Below the pieces are notes generated by a model. That model had not been told where the DNA came from. It worked only from the letters and a program-made list of their open reading frames with translations, and did not search any database. Made by a program: the position numbers and the translations under genes. DNA of 64,000 nt from Zavarzinella formosa DSM 19928 (GTDB taxonomy: Bacteria; Planctomycetota; Planctomycetia; Gemmatales; Gemmataceae): the NCBI RefSeq assembly GCF_000255705.1, contig NZ_JH636439.1, positions 1,593,286-1,657,285 on the forward strand, given 5' to 3'. Of this stretch, positions 16,136 to 26,043 are shown one piece after another. Positions within the stretch are counted from its first letter, which is position 1. Every line of letters starts with the position of its first letter.

Positions 16136-16504
16136 ATGAAAAAGTTTGTGGCGTCCCTCGTGACGTTGGTGGTGTTCGCCGGGTTCGCCGCGGCTGAAAC
16201 CAAGATTGATGCCGCCAAGATCGTTGGCAAATGGGAAGTGACCAAGACGGACGGCGAAGCCCCCAAGGGAGCCATCGTCGAGTTCCTGAAAGATGGCAAA
16301 CTGGCCATCGCCATCGATTTGAATGGCAAGAAATTTGAACTTGGCGGTACGTACAAAGTTGATGGCGCCAAGCTCACCGTCAAGATTTCTGTCGATGGCA
16401 AGGAACAACCCGAAGACACAGACACCATCAAGTCCCTGACTGACGAAGAAATGGTGACGATTGACAAGGACAAGAAGGAAACCACCTTCAAGAAGAAGAA
16501 GTAA
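16136..16504 (+). CDS. TIGR03066-family secreted protein, copy 1
   Basis: Start chosen at the ATG at 16136 (AAAGGA about ten bases upstream), giving 122 residues. A signal peptide (VASLVTLVVFAGFAAAE) is followed by IVGKWEVTK, GAIVEFLKDGKL, GGTYKVDGAKLTV and a Lys-rich end (ETTFKKKK). This is the pattern of the small lipocalin-like family TIGR03066 described as a Gemmata paralogous family of unknown function. It is the first of three in a row, with separate upstream regions rather than tight coupling. Confidence 0.85.
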   Translation: MKKFVASLVTLVVFAGFAAAETKIDAAKIVGKWEVTKTDGEAPKGAIVEFLKDGKLAIAIDLNGKKFELGGTYKVDGAKLTVKISVDGKEQPEDTDTIKSLTDEEMVTIDKDKKETTFKKKK

Positions 16505-16752
16505 ACGTTCCTTCAATTGTCGATGGTGATCCTCATCAGTTCAATTTGTTTTGGCCGATTCGCAGTGGCGAGAACGTGATTTCTTGGTGCGAATCGGTCC
16601 AAAAAATCAGATCAGGCAATTCCGATTTATTTCACAAAACCTCAATCTTTGATGAGTTGACGATATTTTGACGGTTTTCGGAGCTCATTTGCGTTTTAAG
16701 ATATTATATCGAATTGAATATCGCAGTATTCGTGAGATTGAGGAGACCATTC

Positions 16753-17211
16753 ATGTCCAGACTCGTTCAAATACTATTGGTTCTGATATGGATGGGGGGC
16801 TTTCAGATTGAATGTTTTGCCCAAACTCACACGCCAAAGATTTTGGCGCAGATCGATTTGCTGATTGCCGCGGCCCCCAAGTTGGAGCCAAAGCCAAAAC
16901 CTAAAGGGCCTCAAGACATAATCATTGGCAAATGGGAAGTGGCCAGGAGCGATGATGAAAATGCCCCCAAAGGGGCCATCGTGGAATTCATGAAGGATGG
17001 CAAACTGTCCATCATCATGAATCTGAACGGCAAAAATTTTGAACTCACCGGCGCCTACAAGGTGGATGGGGACAAATTGACTGTCAAGATCAACTTCATG
17101 GGCATGGATTCCCCCGAAGAAACAGATACTTTCAAAAGCCTCACGGACGACGAATTCGTGACAGTTGACAAGGCAAAGAAGGAAACCACTTTCAAGAAGA
17201 AAAAGGATTGA
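16753..17211 (+). CDS. TIGR03066-family secreted protein, copy 2
   Basis: The 152-residue protein starts at the ATG at 16753 behind AGGAGA. It has a signal peptide (ILLVLIWMGGFQIECFA), an inserted Lys/Pro linker (KLEPKPKPKG) and then a domain nearly collinear with copy 1: IIGKWEVARS, GAIVEFMKDGKL, TGAYKVDGDKLTV, ETTFKKKKD. It is clearly a close duplicate of copy 1. The 248-bp gap upstream is AT-rich (for example TATTAT at 16702) and probably holds its own promoter. Confidence 0.85.
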   Translation: MSRLVQILLVLIWMGGFQIECFAQTHTPKILAQIDLLIAAAPKLEPKPKPKGPQDIIIGKWEVARSDDENAPKGAIVEFMKDGKLSIIMNLNGKNFELTGAYKVDGDKLTVKINFMGMDSPEETDTFKSLTDDEFVTVDKAKKETTFKKKKD

Positions 17212-17342
17212 CGGATTCTTGTTTGAGTAGTTCCAAGCCCATGTCGCTGTTTACGTTTCCAGAACTCGGCTTGATTTGGAAACCCCTTCTGATTTACCAT
17301 CTTCCCCGTTCGGATCATTCGGGTCTGTTGTGAGGGAACACC

Positions 17343-17696
17343 ATGAGACGTTGCTTGGGAATGGCTGGTCTGGCGATGATTCTAATGGCGTCGCCTTCCG
17401 TGGCTCAAGACAAGGGCATGCTCACCGGAACAGCGTGGAAGGTCGTCAAATCGGAACACGCCCCGGCCGGCACAACCATTCAGTTTGCGGCCGATGGCAA
17501 ACTGACCATCACGGTGCAAATTGACGGCAAACAACAACAACTGCCGGGCACATTCACGCTGACCGGCGCGCACTTGATCTTGAAATTTACCAACAACGGC
17601 CGGGAGATCACGGACACACGGGTGATTAAGAAAATCTCCGAAACGAGCCTCATCACCGAGGATCGCAACCAGAAACTCGAAGAACTGCAACGCTGA
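17343..17696 (+). CDS. TIGR03066-family-like secreted protein, diverged copy 3
   Basis: This is a 117-residue protein with a signal peptide (LAMILMASPSVAQ) and the same order of blocks as copies 1 and 2 but much changed: TAWKVVKSE, GTTIQFAADGKLTI, GTFTLTGAHLIL and a C-terminus LEELQR in place of the Lys-rich tail. It is probably an older duplicate. Function is unknown; the fold is likely a small extracytoplasmic beta-barrel. Confidence 0.75.
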   Translation: MRRCLGMAGLAMILMASPSVAQDKGMLTGTAWKVVKSEHAPAGTTIQFAADGKLTITVQIDGKQQQLPGTFTLTGAHLILKFTNNGREITDTRVIKKISETSLITEDRNQKLEELQR

Positions 17697-17710
17697 GCCT
17701 TGGTTCCCGT

Positions 17711-18511
17711 TTATTTCAACAGGTCTTTGCTCAGACAGGTCGGGCACCAGAATTTTTCAATGTGCTGGATCACCAGACTGGTGCCTTCGTCGTGGGTGAC
17801 GTTTGGTTTGCTGGCCGGGTTGTACATCGCGTCGGTGATATCCCGGACGAGGACACACTTCACGCCCGACCGGGTCATTTGTTTGATGGCGAACGTGCGA
17901 TGCAGCACGCACATGTTTGTGTGAACGCCCATCACGAAGATGTTTGAAATCCCTTTCGCCTTCAAGGCGTTGAACACTTCCTGTCCGTTGTCCGTCACGC
18001 CGTCTTTCGCATCATCAATCACAATGGCGGGATGTTGCCGCTTCCAGGCCCGGAACATTTTCGGGGCGGGTACGTCGTCACAACCGCCGTCCTTGTCGTC
18101 GATGGGCAGGGGAGGGTCAGGCAGGGCCAGGGCCTTGGGGAAATCCACTTTGGTGAAATCCTTCATCCGCTGCCGGGCCGGGGTGTCCTTGTAAAAGTCC
18201 ATTGTGTCCGAGGGACAATGGATAATGAACATCCCTCGCTCGCGGCATTTTTTCACGATCTCGCCCGCTTTCGGAGCTAGTTCGCCGCATCGTTTGGTCG
18301 CGCTCTCGCACCAGTGCTTGTCCCAAATGTCGCAGAGAATCACCGCGCATTCCGAGGGATTGAACTTCTCCGAGACAGAGGTTTCCTTCCATAGTTCGAC
18401 CCCCTTGTAGGGTTGCAATCGACTCCGCAGGGAAACCTCGACAGGGTCGGCGGCCGAGATGGCTGACATCGATCCGGCCATGAGCAAACAGGACCAAAGA
18501 TACCGTTTCAA
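17711..18511 (-). CDS. Secreted isochorismatase-family cysteine hydrolase
   Basis: The 266-residue protein has a signal peptide (SCLLMAGSMSAISAAD). The hydrolase domain has an Asp in ILCDIWDKHWC and the nucleophilic Cys in MGVHTNMCVLHRTF, the normal family positions. The lysine of the usual triad is not obvious to me. Members cleave C-N or C-O bonds of small molecules such as nicotinamide or isochorismate; the substrate here is unknown. Export is unusual for the family in general but common for planctomycete paralogs as far as I recall. It diverges from the sulfatase-like gene across about 105 bp. Confidence 0.85.
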   Translation of the reverse strand: MKRYLWSCLLMAGSMSAISAADPVEVSLRSRLQPYKGVELWKETSVSEKFNPSECAVILCDIWDKHWCESATKRCGELAPKAGEIVKKCRERGMFIIHCPSDTMDFYKDTPARQRMKDFTKVDFPKALALPDPPLPIDDKDGGCDDVPAPKMFRAWKRQHPAIVIDDAKDGVTDNGQEVFNALKAKGISNIFVMGVHTNMCVLHRTFAIKQMTRSGVKCVLVRDITDAMYNPASKPNVTHDEGTSLVIQHIEKFWCPTCLSKDLLK

Positions 18512-18616
18512 GTTGGATTCTCCGCTCGGTTGATGTTACAAGTGACTCATTGTGGCGTTGTGAGATGTCGCGAGTCAAGCAAGCATCGGCCACTTTTTTC
18601 TCTCCGGGCGCCGATC

Positions 18617-19873
18617 ATGCGTTGTTTCCCTTGGTTGATGTTCTTTTTCGTTGTTTCACCGATTTTTGCGGCTGAACCGCCGAATGTGTTGATGATCGTC
18701 GGTGATGATTGGGGCTGGACCGATTTCGGCTTCATGGGACATCCGGAAATCAAGACTCCGCATCTTGACCGGCTGGCCAAAGAGGGCGTGTTGTTTCCCA
18801 ATGGCTACACGCCAACGTCGCTGTGCCGGGCAAGCCTCGCCACCATTCTCACCGGACAATTCGCGCACGAGCATCGCATTTGCTGCAACGACCCACCGGC
18901 CGGGATCGACCGTGATGAGATGCTGCCGTTTTTGAAGAACGCCCCGGCGTTGCCCCGGTTGCTTCAGGATCGCAAATATCAAAGTTTCCAGACCGGCAAA
19001 TTTTGGGAAGGGCCGTTCCAGAACGGCGGCTTCACCCACGGGATGACCACCAAAGGCCGCCACGGGGAAGAGGGATTGGTGATCGGCCGACAAACCCTGG
19101 AGCCAATCCATGACTTCATCACCAAATCAACCGGCCCGTGGTTCGTCTGGTATGCCCCGATGATGCCGCACGAACCTCACACGCCGCCAGAGCGGATTTT
19201 GAAGAAATACGCGAAAGAGGGCCGCGATCCCCGGTTGGCCAAATATTGGGCCATGTGCGAATGGACCGATGAGACGGTGGGCGAATTGTTGAAATGGCTG
19301 GAAGAGAAAAAGCTTCGGGACAACTTGCTGATTGTGTTCGTCGTGGACAATGGTTGGGTGCAATCCACCGGCCCGGTCAAGAAAGGGGATCAATTCGAGA
19401 CTCGCTCCAAAAACTCGGCCTACGATGCCGGAGTTCGCACGCCGATCATCCTGCACGGGAAGATGATTGGCAAGCGACAACGCCGCGAGGAATTGGTGTC
19501 CACGGTCGATCTCGCGCCAACGATCATTGATGTTTGCGGGGTGGAATCGAAACCCAAAATGTCCGGCGAGAGTTTGATGGCCCTGTTGAATGGAACATCG
19601 AAACGAGATCGAAACAAAGTGTTCGGTGAAATTTACCTGCACACGGCCGCGACGTTGAAAGACCCCCAAGTGAATCTGACCCATCGTTGGGTTCGCCATC
19701 GGGAGTTCAAATTGATTCTCCCCACCGTCAAGGATTCAACTCCAGAGTTGTTCGACATTGTCAAAGACCCGATGGAGAAGACAGATCTCGCCGCCAGTCA
19801 TCCCGAAAAAGTGGCCGCTCTCACCAAAATACTGATGGATGAATGGAACGGATGGCCGACGAAAAAGCCTTAA
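18617..19873 (+). CDS. Sulfatase-family hydrolase with atypical active-site motif
   Basis: The start at the ATG at 18617 gives 418 residues with a signal peptide (FPWLMFFFVVSPIFAAE). The alkaline-phosphatase-superfamily start (NVLMIVGDDWGW) gives the metal-binding Asp pair, and VVDNGW and ELFDIVKDPMEKTDL match sulfatases. The active-site region reads SLCRASLATILTG: Cys70 is present, but the CxPxR consensus for formylglycine conversion is CRASL, missing both Pro and Arg. It may still act as a sulfatase through a relaxed maturation enzyme or may have another activity. It ends 4 bases inside the convergent zinc-ribbon gene. Confidence 0.85.
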   Translation: MRCFPWLMFFFVVSPIFAAEPPNVLMIVGDDWGWTDFGFMGHPEIKTPHLDRLAKEGVLFPNGYTPTSLCRASLATILTGQFAHEHRICCNDPPAGIDRDEMLPFLKNAPALPRLLQDRKYQSFQTGKFWEGPFQNGGFTHGMTTKGRHGEEGLVIGRQTLEPIHDFITKSTGPWFVWYAPMMPHEPHTPPERILKKYAKEGRDPRLAKYWAMCEWTDETVGELLKWLEEKKLRDNLLIVFVVDNGWVQSTGPVKKGDQFETRSKNSAYDAGVRTPIILHGKMIGKRQRREELVSTVDLAPTIIDVCGVESKPKMSGESLMALLNGTSKRDRNKVFGEIYLHTAATLKDPQVNLTHRWVRHREFKLILPTVKDSTPELFDIVKDPMEKTDLAASHPEKVAALTKILMDEWNGWPTKKP

Positions 19874-20103
19874 CCAGTTCGCTGGCACCAAGGCTTTCCG
19901 CAGCGGGGGCCAACTCCGCAACCGCCGCCGCCCATCGGCATCGCCATGGCCGAATTCACCGGCGCGGCGGGCAGGCTGATCGCCTTCGCCACGCGGGCGC
20001 TTGAACAAGCCGGGCAGGTCACCATTGGGATGTCTGACTCCCGGCGAACCAACTGCTCGAAGTTCACGCCACATTCTTCGCATTCAAAATCGTACATCGG
20101 CAT
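19870..20103 (-). CDS. FmdB-type small zinc-ribbon protein
   Basis: This 77-residue protein starts MPMYDFECEEC and contains two CxxC pairs (CEEC and CPAC), the pattern of the FmdB-type regulatory zinc ribbon. A Gly/Met-rich tail and further Cys follow. Role unknown; relatives were proposed as regulators. It is 13 bases downstream of the rhomboid gene on the same strand, so probably co-transcribed, and its stop overlaps the convergent sulfatase stop. Confidence 0.8.
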   Translation of the reverse strand: MPMYDFECEECGVNFEQLVRRESDIPMVTCPACSSARVAKAISLPAAPVNSAMAMPMGGGGCGVGPRCGKPWCQRTG

Positions 20104-20116
20104 CGAGAAAGGCTCC

Positions 20117-21073
20117 TCAAGTTGACTGTCGGCGTTTTTTGTAAATCTCGCTGGCTCGCAGCAGAACTTGTTGTTCCGATTCGGTCAGGCTGGCTTTCCC
20201 GGTCTTGTTCACCTTGTCAAGAACTTCATCCAGTTTGGCCTCCAGATGTTCGTCCAATCCGCTGCCAGCCGAGGAAGAGGAATTCATTCCCCCGGTGCCG
20301 ACGCTGGCCGTCGCGGGTTCGGGTTTCGGCTCCGGACGTTCTTGAAAGATTCGCAATTTGGAATTGGATCGTCGCGACCTGGCTTTTGCGTTTGCCGACG
20401 ACGGCAGCCAATTCAGAATCCGCCACGAGAGGCGGTGATAAGAGAAGGCAAAACAGGCCGATGCCAGATGGACGCCCAGGATGCCGGCTTTCACTGAGTT
20501 GCTGTCTTGGTAAACGATGTCTTGCACCGCGTAACCAATCAGCATGAACCAGAGGGGAAGAGGCAACATCTGATGCAGCATTCGTCCGGGATAGTGAAGG
20601 ACGTAAAGCACAAAAAGGGCCGTCACCGTCGCCGAAGGTCCGCGCAGCACCCCCATGAATTGAGGGCTGATCGCGGAGATTGCCGTGAAGGTCAGCCCGC
20701 CCAGAAGGCTTGTGAAAAGCAACAACGCCAGATATTCCCGGCTCCCGTACAAGTCTTCGACGTGTCGGCCGATCCAAATCAGGAAGAAAACCGTGACGAT
20801 GACATGCAAGATATTCTCGGGCTGATGTACGGTTGCATAGGAAAGCACCCGCCAAACCTCGCCCTTAAACACCAAATCGGGATTCAGTTCGAGCAGGTTG
20901 GTGATGCCTTGCGGATTAATGTCTCCCATGCCTCCCCGTCTGGGCAAAGAGGCGTTTTGGGCGACAAACAGAAAAAGATAAATCACCACCAAGAAAACGG
21001 TCACTTGGGACCGGGCGAAGGGATTGTGCCAACGCCTGTCTTCGCGGTAATAGTCCCTGTCGGCAATGCCCAT
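20117..21073 (-). CDS. Rhomboid-family intramembrane protease-like protein
   Basis: The 318-residue protein has a hydrophobic N-terminal two-thirds with about six transmembrane segments. It contains WRVLSYATVHQPENILH in the first loop region, the serine segment RGPSATVTAL and a later His in LGVHLASACF. In rhomboids the Ser sits in GxSG and pairs with a His two helices later. Here the last Gly is Ala. The C-terminal cytosolic tail (from about 240) ends in a helical region (LTESEQQVLLRASEIYKKR) seen in planctomycete rhomboids. It likely cleaves membrane proteins; substrate unknown. Confidence 0.8.
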   Translation of the reverse strand: MGIADRDYYREDRRWHNPFARSQVTVFLVVIYLFLFVAQNASLPRRGGMGDINPQGITNLLELNPDLVFKGEVWRVLSYATVHQPENILHVIVTVFFLIWIGRHVEDLYGSREYLALLLFTSLLGGLTFTAISAISPQFMGVLRGPSATVTALFVLYVLHYPGRMLHQMLPLPLWFMLIGYAVQDIVYQDSNSVKAGILGVHLASACFAFSYHRLSWRILNWLPSSANAKARSRRSNSKLRIFQERPEPKPEPATASVGTGGMNSSSSAGSGLDEHLEAKLDEVLDKVNKTGKASLTESEQQVLLRASEIYKKRRQST

Positions 21074-21212
21074 TCGCGAATCTCCCGCACACGCTGGCCT
21101 CCTGTTGTTTTAACAGATTCTTGGTCCGAACGGAATACTCGCACACTTGGTATCCGGGAAACAGGACGATGAATGGTTGAATCACGCGCGAGACTGGTTT
21201 ACATTGGGCCGC

Positions 21213-22703
21213 ATGAACACTGACAGTAGTTTGCCTCGTGTCGTCGGATTCACGGCGGCGACCGCCGTTGTCGTTGGGACCGTCATCGGCTCCGGAGTCT
21301 TCAAAAAAGCGACAGCGGTGGCCAATTTGGTCCCGGATTTCACACTGGCAATGCTCGCCTGGGTGGTGGTCGGTGTGCTTACCCTTCTCGGGGCGCTGGC
21401 CCTCGCGGAAGTGGCGGTGATCGTGCCCAAGGTCGGGGGAAATTATGCGATCCTGCGGGACGCCTATGGCCGTTGGGCTGGATTCCTGTGGGGCTGGGTC
21501 GAATTTTGGATCATTCGCAGCGCTTCCATCGCCGCTCTTGCCACCATCTTCACGGAATCCCTGCACGACATTCTGCGGCAAACAATCGCGGAGAATCCAT
21601 CGGGGGAGATCATTGGCCCCCTTGGTCGTTCACTCATTACGGCCGGGGTCATCATCGCCTTGGGGTTGATTAATGCCCGTGGCACGAACTGGGGCGGGGC
21701 GCTTCAAGTGACGGTCACGGCTGTCAAGGTAGCCTCGTTGATCGGGCTTGCCATGTTGCCATATCTCGTCGCGCTGGCTGGAAAAACACCGGCAATCAGC
21801 GAAACACTGCCGTTGGCCGTGACAGAGAAAGCCATCTCAATCTCCGGGTTTCTCGGCGCCTTGGTGGGGGTCTTTTGGGCATATCACGGTTGGATGAACA
21901 TCGCCCCCATCGCCGGGGAAGTGAAGAATCCCCAACGGAATATCCCTCTGGCGGTGATTTGCGGCGTTTCACTCATCATCCTGCTGTATCTGAGCGTGAA
22001 CATTGGTTACCACCAAGCCATCCCCATTGGGGAGATTGCGGCGCTCAAGGGCACGGTGGCCGGGGAATATGCCCGTCGGCTGTTGGGACCGATTGGATTG
22101 GTGCTGGCCTCGGGCGCCATCATGGTGTCGGTGTTCGGTTCGCTGAACGGAAACATTTTGGTGGGGCCGCGATTGCTGTTCGCAATGGGCGAAGACCGGT
22201 TGGCCCCCCGGTGGTTGTCCGGGCTTCACCCGCGTTATCAAACCCCGGCAAGGGCCGAACTCGTGTTGACCGGGTGGTGTGTGATCCAAGTCACGACCGT
22301 GGCCATCCTGCTTCAAGTAACTCTGCCAACTCTTGAACTCGCCGGTCAAACGCTTGATTTGAATTTGCCGCGAGACAAATCCCCGTTCGATGTCATCACC
22401 GATTTTGCGATGTTCGGGGCGATTAGTTTTGAAACGTTCGCCGTCGCGTCCATCTTTGTGTTCCGCCGCCGATACCCGAGAGATCAAGTCGCGTTGCCGT
22501 ATCGTTGTCCTCTCTATCCGGTTCTCCCGGCGGTTTATGTGTTGGCTCTCGGAGCCGTGCTGGCCAACATGTTCATCAAACAGAGGGCCGAATCGCTCAC
22601 CGGCGTGGGTTTCATCACCGTGGGCGGGTTGATCTATCTGCTGTTTCTCCGCAACACGGGAAAGAACCCGAACTCGACCGCCAAGGATGAACTCATTCCG
22701 TAA
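21213..22703 (+). CDS. APC-superfamily amino-acid permease
   Basis: From the ATG at 21213 (MNTDSSLP) this is a 496-residue transporter with about twelve transmembrane helices. The first helix carries VVGTVIGSGVF, the substrate-binding unwound segment of LAT/APC transporters. FWAYHGWMNIAPIAGEVKNPQRNIP in helix 6 and the following loop, and RLLFAMGEDRLAP later, match the basic/neutral amino-acid permease group. The substrate cannot be read from sequence. It diverges from the rhomboid gene and precedes metF by 41 bp. Confidence 0.9.
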   Translation: MNTDSSLPRVVGFTAATAVVVGTVIGSGVFKKATAVANLVPDFTLAMLAWVVVGVLTLLGALALAEVAVIVPKVGGNYAILRDAYGRWAGFLWGWVEFWIIRSASIAALATIFTESLHDILRQTIAENPSGEIIGPLGRSLITAGVIIALGLINARGTNWGGALQVTVTAVKVASLIGLAMLPYLVALAGKTPAISETLPLAVTEKAISISGFLGALVGVFWAYHGWMNIAPIAGEVKNPQRNIPLAVICGVSLIILLYLSVNIGYHQAIPIGEIAALKGTVAGEYARRLLGPIGLVLASGAIMVSVFGSLNGNILVGPRLLFAMGEDRLAPRWLSGLHPRYQTPARAELVLTGWCVIQVTTVAILLQVTLPTLELAGQTLDLNLPRDKSPFDVITDFAMFGAISFETFAVASIFVFRRRYPRDQVALPYRCPLYPVLPAVYVLALGAVLANMFIKQRAESLTGVGFITVGGLIYLLFLRNTGKNPNSTAKDELIP

Positions 22704-22744
22704 AACAAAGCCCAAGACCCGAAGTTGGCAACCCTTGGCGTTCC

Positions 22745-23659
22745 ATGCACATCAGTGAAATTTTCGCCGATCACGCGACGACCTTCAGTTTCGAGTATTT
22801 TCCCCCGAAGACGGACGAGGCTTCCGAGGAACTGTTCCTGACCATCGCCCGGATGCAGGAACTCAAACCGTCGTTTGTCTCTGTCACCTATGGGGCTGGT
22901 GGCGGCACGCGCGAACGCACCCACGATCTGGTCGTGCGGATCATCCGGGAAACCAAAATTCCGGCTGTTTCGCATCTGACGAGCGTTTGCCACTCGCGGG
23001 AGGAACTGGCCGAGATTCTGGATCGCTACGCCGAGAAAGGCGTTTGCAACATCCTTGCCCTCGGAGGCGACCCGCCAAAGAACATCGTCGGTTACGACCG
23101 TGAGAAAGACGCCTTCCGACATGCCGCTGACTTGGTGGCGTTCATCCGTTCCCGAGAGAGAAAACCCGATGCCAAAGGGTTCGGCATCGGTGTCGCCGGC
23201 TTCCCGGAGGGACATCCGGGCACACCGAACCGCCTCAAGGAAATGGATTATCTGAAGGCCAAGGTGGATGCCGGGGCCGATTATATCTGCACCCAGCTCT
23301 TCTTTGAAAACCGGGACTTTTATGATTTCCGCGAACGGTGCGATTTGGCGGGCATCCGAGTGCCGATCATTGCCGGGATCATGCCGATCAGTTCGCGGGC
23401 CGGAATGATTCGGATGGCCGAACTGGCGCTCGGCGCCCGGATTCCGGCCGGGTTGCTCCGGGCCGTCAGTCGCTGTCAGGATGATGAATCGGTGGCCAAA
23501 GTCGGCATCCATTGGGCGACGGAACAGTGCCGTGATTTGCTTCACGAAGATGTGCGGGGTATCCACTTTTACACGCTGAACAAGTCGGACGCGACCCGGC
23601 AAATTTATCTGAACCTCGGCGTGACGGATTCTGTCGCCCTTCGTCGGGCCTGTCTCTGA
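22745..23659 (+). CDS. metF: 5,10-methylenetetrahydrofolate reductase
   Basis: MetF reduces methylene-THF to methyl-THF for methionine synthesis, using FAD. The 304 residues show the family start SFEYFPPKT with the catalytic Glu, [14 protein letters not shown], then [18 protein letters not shown] and [10 protein letters not shown]. Length is typical of the bacterial enzyme. It is followed after 11 bp by the Ski2-like helicase gene, suggesting co-transcription. Confidence 0.95.
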   Translation: MHISEIFADHATTFSFEYFPPKTDEASEELFLTIARMQELKPSFVSVTYGAGGGTRERTHDLVVRIIRETKIPAVSHLTSVCHSREELAEILDRYAEKGVCNILALGGDPPKNIVGYDREKDAFRHAADLVAFIRSRERKPDAKGFGIGVAGFPEGHPGTPNRLKEMDYLKAKVDAGADYICTQLFFENRDFYDFRERCDLAGIRVPIIAGIMPISSRAGMIRMAELALGARIPAGLLRAVSRCQDDESVAKVGIHWATEQCRDLLHEDVRGIHFYTLNKSDATRQIYLNLGVTDSVALRRACL

Positions 23660-23670
23660 GGTTGCCGTTC

Positions 23671-26043
23671 ATGACCCGTGACGAACTCGCCAACAAGTAT
23701 TTAGAGCAACTGCCATATCCCCCGTACCCGGTGCAGGAGGAAGCCCTCCTGACATGGTTCACTACGGATGAGGGGGTGATGGTCTGCGCACCCACGGGCA
23801 CGGGAAAAACGCTGATTGCCCAGGCGGCTTTGTTTGAAGCATTGCACACCCGCAAAGTGGCCTATTACACCACGCCGTTGATTGCCCTGACCGAGCAGAA
23901 GTTTCAGGAAATGCAGGCCGCCGCCGAGCGATGGGGTTTTTCCAAAGACGACATCGGCCTCATCACCGGGAACCGAAAGGTCAATCCCGACGCCCGCGTT
24001 CTGATCGTCGTGGCCGAGATTCTGCTGAATCGGCTACTCCAACCAGACGGTTCCGATTTTTCGGATGTCGCCTCGGTGGTCATGGACGAGTTCCACAGTT
24101 TCGCCGACGTGGAGCGGGGTATCGTCTGGGAGTTGTCCCTCGCCTTGTTGCCGAAGAATGTCCGGTTGATGTTGCTCTCGGCCACGGTGGGCAACTCAGC
24201 CGAGTTCATCAACTGGTTGAAGTTCTCCCATCAACGGACGGTCGAACTGGTCGAGAGTTTCGACCGAAAAATTCCGCTCACCTATCAGTATGTTCCCGAC
24301 CAGTTTCTCGGGGAATTTCTCGTCGATTGCGCGAAAGGTCCGGAAGCCACTCGCAAAGTGCCGGCGTTGGTGTTTTGCTTCAACCGGGACGAATGCTGGT
24401 CCACCGCCGAGATGCTCAAGGGGTTGGATGTTCTCCCGGCTGAGAACAAAGCCCGCCTCAATGCCGAAGTGGACAAATACCATTGGCCGAACGGGGTGGG
24501 GCCAAAACTCAAGCAGATTCTTCGCCGTGGCGTGGGCGTCCACCATGCCGGGTTGTTGCCCTTCTATCGCCGGGCTGTGGAAGACCTATTTCAACAGAAA
24601 TTATTGAGCGTTGCTGTCTGTACGGAGACACTGGCGGCCGGGATCAACTTGCCCGCCCGGTCGGTGGTGATGACCAGTTTGATGAAAGGGCCGTTCGGCA
24701 AAGAAAAGCTGGTCGATGCGAGTTCTGCCCACCAGATTTTCGGCCGGGCCGGGCGTCCGCAATACGACACACAGGGGTTCGTTTTCGCGTTGGCTCACGA
24801 AGACGACGTGCGAATTTTGCGGTGGAAAAAGCAGTACGATCAAATTCCCGAAAACACCAAAGACCCGGGATTGCTCAAAAAGAAAAAAGAACTGAAACGC
24901 AAAAAACCGGATCGAAACTCGAACCGGCAATATTGGAACGAGGCCAGTTTCGAGAAACTGAAAACCGCTCCTCCCGGCCGGTTGTACAGCAAGGGGCCAC
25001 TGCCTTGGCGGTTGCTTGGCTATCTGCTTCAAATTTCGCCGGAAGTCTCCCGAATTCGCGGCGTCATTCGCAAGCGATTGCTGGACGCTCCCCGGATCGT
25101 GGCGGGCGAGAAGCAGATGGAGCGGATGTTGTTGACGCTTCACGAAGATGAATTCGTTGCATTGGAACCGGCTCCGATCAAGGATGAGGCGGGCAAATAT
25201 CCCGAGGAATACAAAGCCGACCGAGCCGTTCCAACTGCAAAACTCGATCAATTGATGGCCTTCCGTAGCGTCCATCCGCTTTATGGAACCTTCCTGATGG
25301 AAGTTCTGGGCAAGGCGAGTTGGGACGAGCGTGTGCAGGTGTTTGAAAGTGTTTTGGAAATGCCCAGACCGCTGCTGAAATCAGTCCGGCCGCGTGGCGT
25401 CGCTCCCGGACCATTGGAAACAGAACGGGTCCGCGTTGCCTTGGAACAAGCCGGTTTGCTGGCTGTCGTTCCCCCTCCCGGAGAAGAAGAGGAGGAAGAC
25501 GGGGGCTGGGTTCCGTGGGAAGAACGGCCGGAACCGGAACCGTGGTTTGCCGAAAAACTCAAAATGTATTTCGAGCTGAAGCATCCGGACATGACGGACT
25601 TGGAAGTCTACTCCGTCTGGGCCGCCGGGGAGTTGCTCAAAGACTTTGCCGGGAACTTCAACCTCTATGTTCGCACCAAGGATTTGACCAAGCAGGAAGG
25701 CATTATCTTCCGGCATCTCCTCCGGCTAATCCTCTTGTGCGATGAGTTTGCCCAATCCACTCCTCCCGAGACGACCCAGGAAGAATGGCGGGAATTCTTG
25801 CGGGATTTGGCCGTGCGGTTGACAGATGCCTGTCGAAATGTGGATCCGACCAGCACCGAGGAAACGATCAAGAAAGCCCAAGTGGACGACGCGCTCGCCA
25901 AGGGGACGAAGGTGCATGTCGTCCCCGCCGAGTTGAGCGAAGTGCCGATGGTCACGATCTTCGACTCGGCCAACATGCCGGCCGATCAGAATGACGATTT
26001 CGGAGCCGGGTTGGACGATGACCCGCCGCCGAGCCAGTCATGA
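23671..26043 (+). CDS. Ski2-like DExH-box helicase
   Basis: The ATG at 23671 gives 790 residues. The two RecA-like domains show the ATP site APTGTGKT, the DExH motif MDEFHS, motif III SAT and the C-terminal motifs [16 protein letters not shown] and [12 protein letters not shown] typical of Ski2/Mtr4/Hel308 superfamily 2 helicases. The C-terminal half contains a Lys-rich insertion ([14 protein letters not shown]) and an acidic Glu/Asp segment near residue 600. It presumably unwinds or remodels RNA or DNA. The gene lies between metF and cutC, with a 4-base ATGA overlap to cutC. Confidence 0.85.
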   Translation: MTRDELANKYLEQLPYPPYPVQEEALLTWFTTDEGVMVCAPTGTGKTLIAQAALFEALHTRKVAYYTTPLIALTEQKFQEMQAAAERWGFSKDDIGLITGNRKVNPDARVLIVVAEILLNRLLQPDGSDFSDVASVVMDEFHSFADVERGIVWELSLALLPKNVRLMLLSATVGNSAEFINWLKFSHQRTVELVESFDRKIPLTYQYVPDQFLGEFLVDCAKGPEATRKVPALVFCFNRDECWSTAEMLKGLDVLPAENKARLNAEVDKYHWPNGVGPKLKQILRRGVGVHHAGLLPFYRRAVEDLFQQKLLSVAVCTETLAAGINLPARSVVMTSLMKGPFGKEKLVDASSAHQIFGRAGRPQYDTQGFVFALAHEDDVRILRWKKQYDQIPENTKDPGLLKKKKELKRKKPDRNSNRQYWNEASFEKLKTAPPGRLYSKGPLPWRLLGYLLQISPEVSRIRGVIRKRLLDAPRIVAGEKQMERMLLTLHEDEFVALEPAPIKDEAGKYPEEYKADRAVPTAKLDQLMAFRSVHPLYGTFLMEVLGKASWDERVQVFESVLEMPRPLLKSVRPRGVAPGPLETERVRVALEQAGLLAVVPPPGEEEEEDGGWVPWEERPEPEPWFAEKLKMYFELKHPDMTDLEVYSVWAAGELLKDFAGNFNLYVRTKDLTKQEGIIFRHLLRLILLCDEFAQSTPPETTQEEWREFLRDLAVRLTDACRNVDPTSTEETIKKAQVDDALAKGTKVHVVPAELSEVPMVTIFDSANMPADQNDDFGAGLDDDPPPSQS

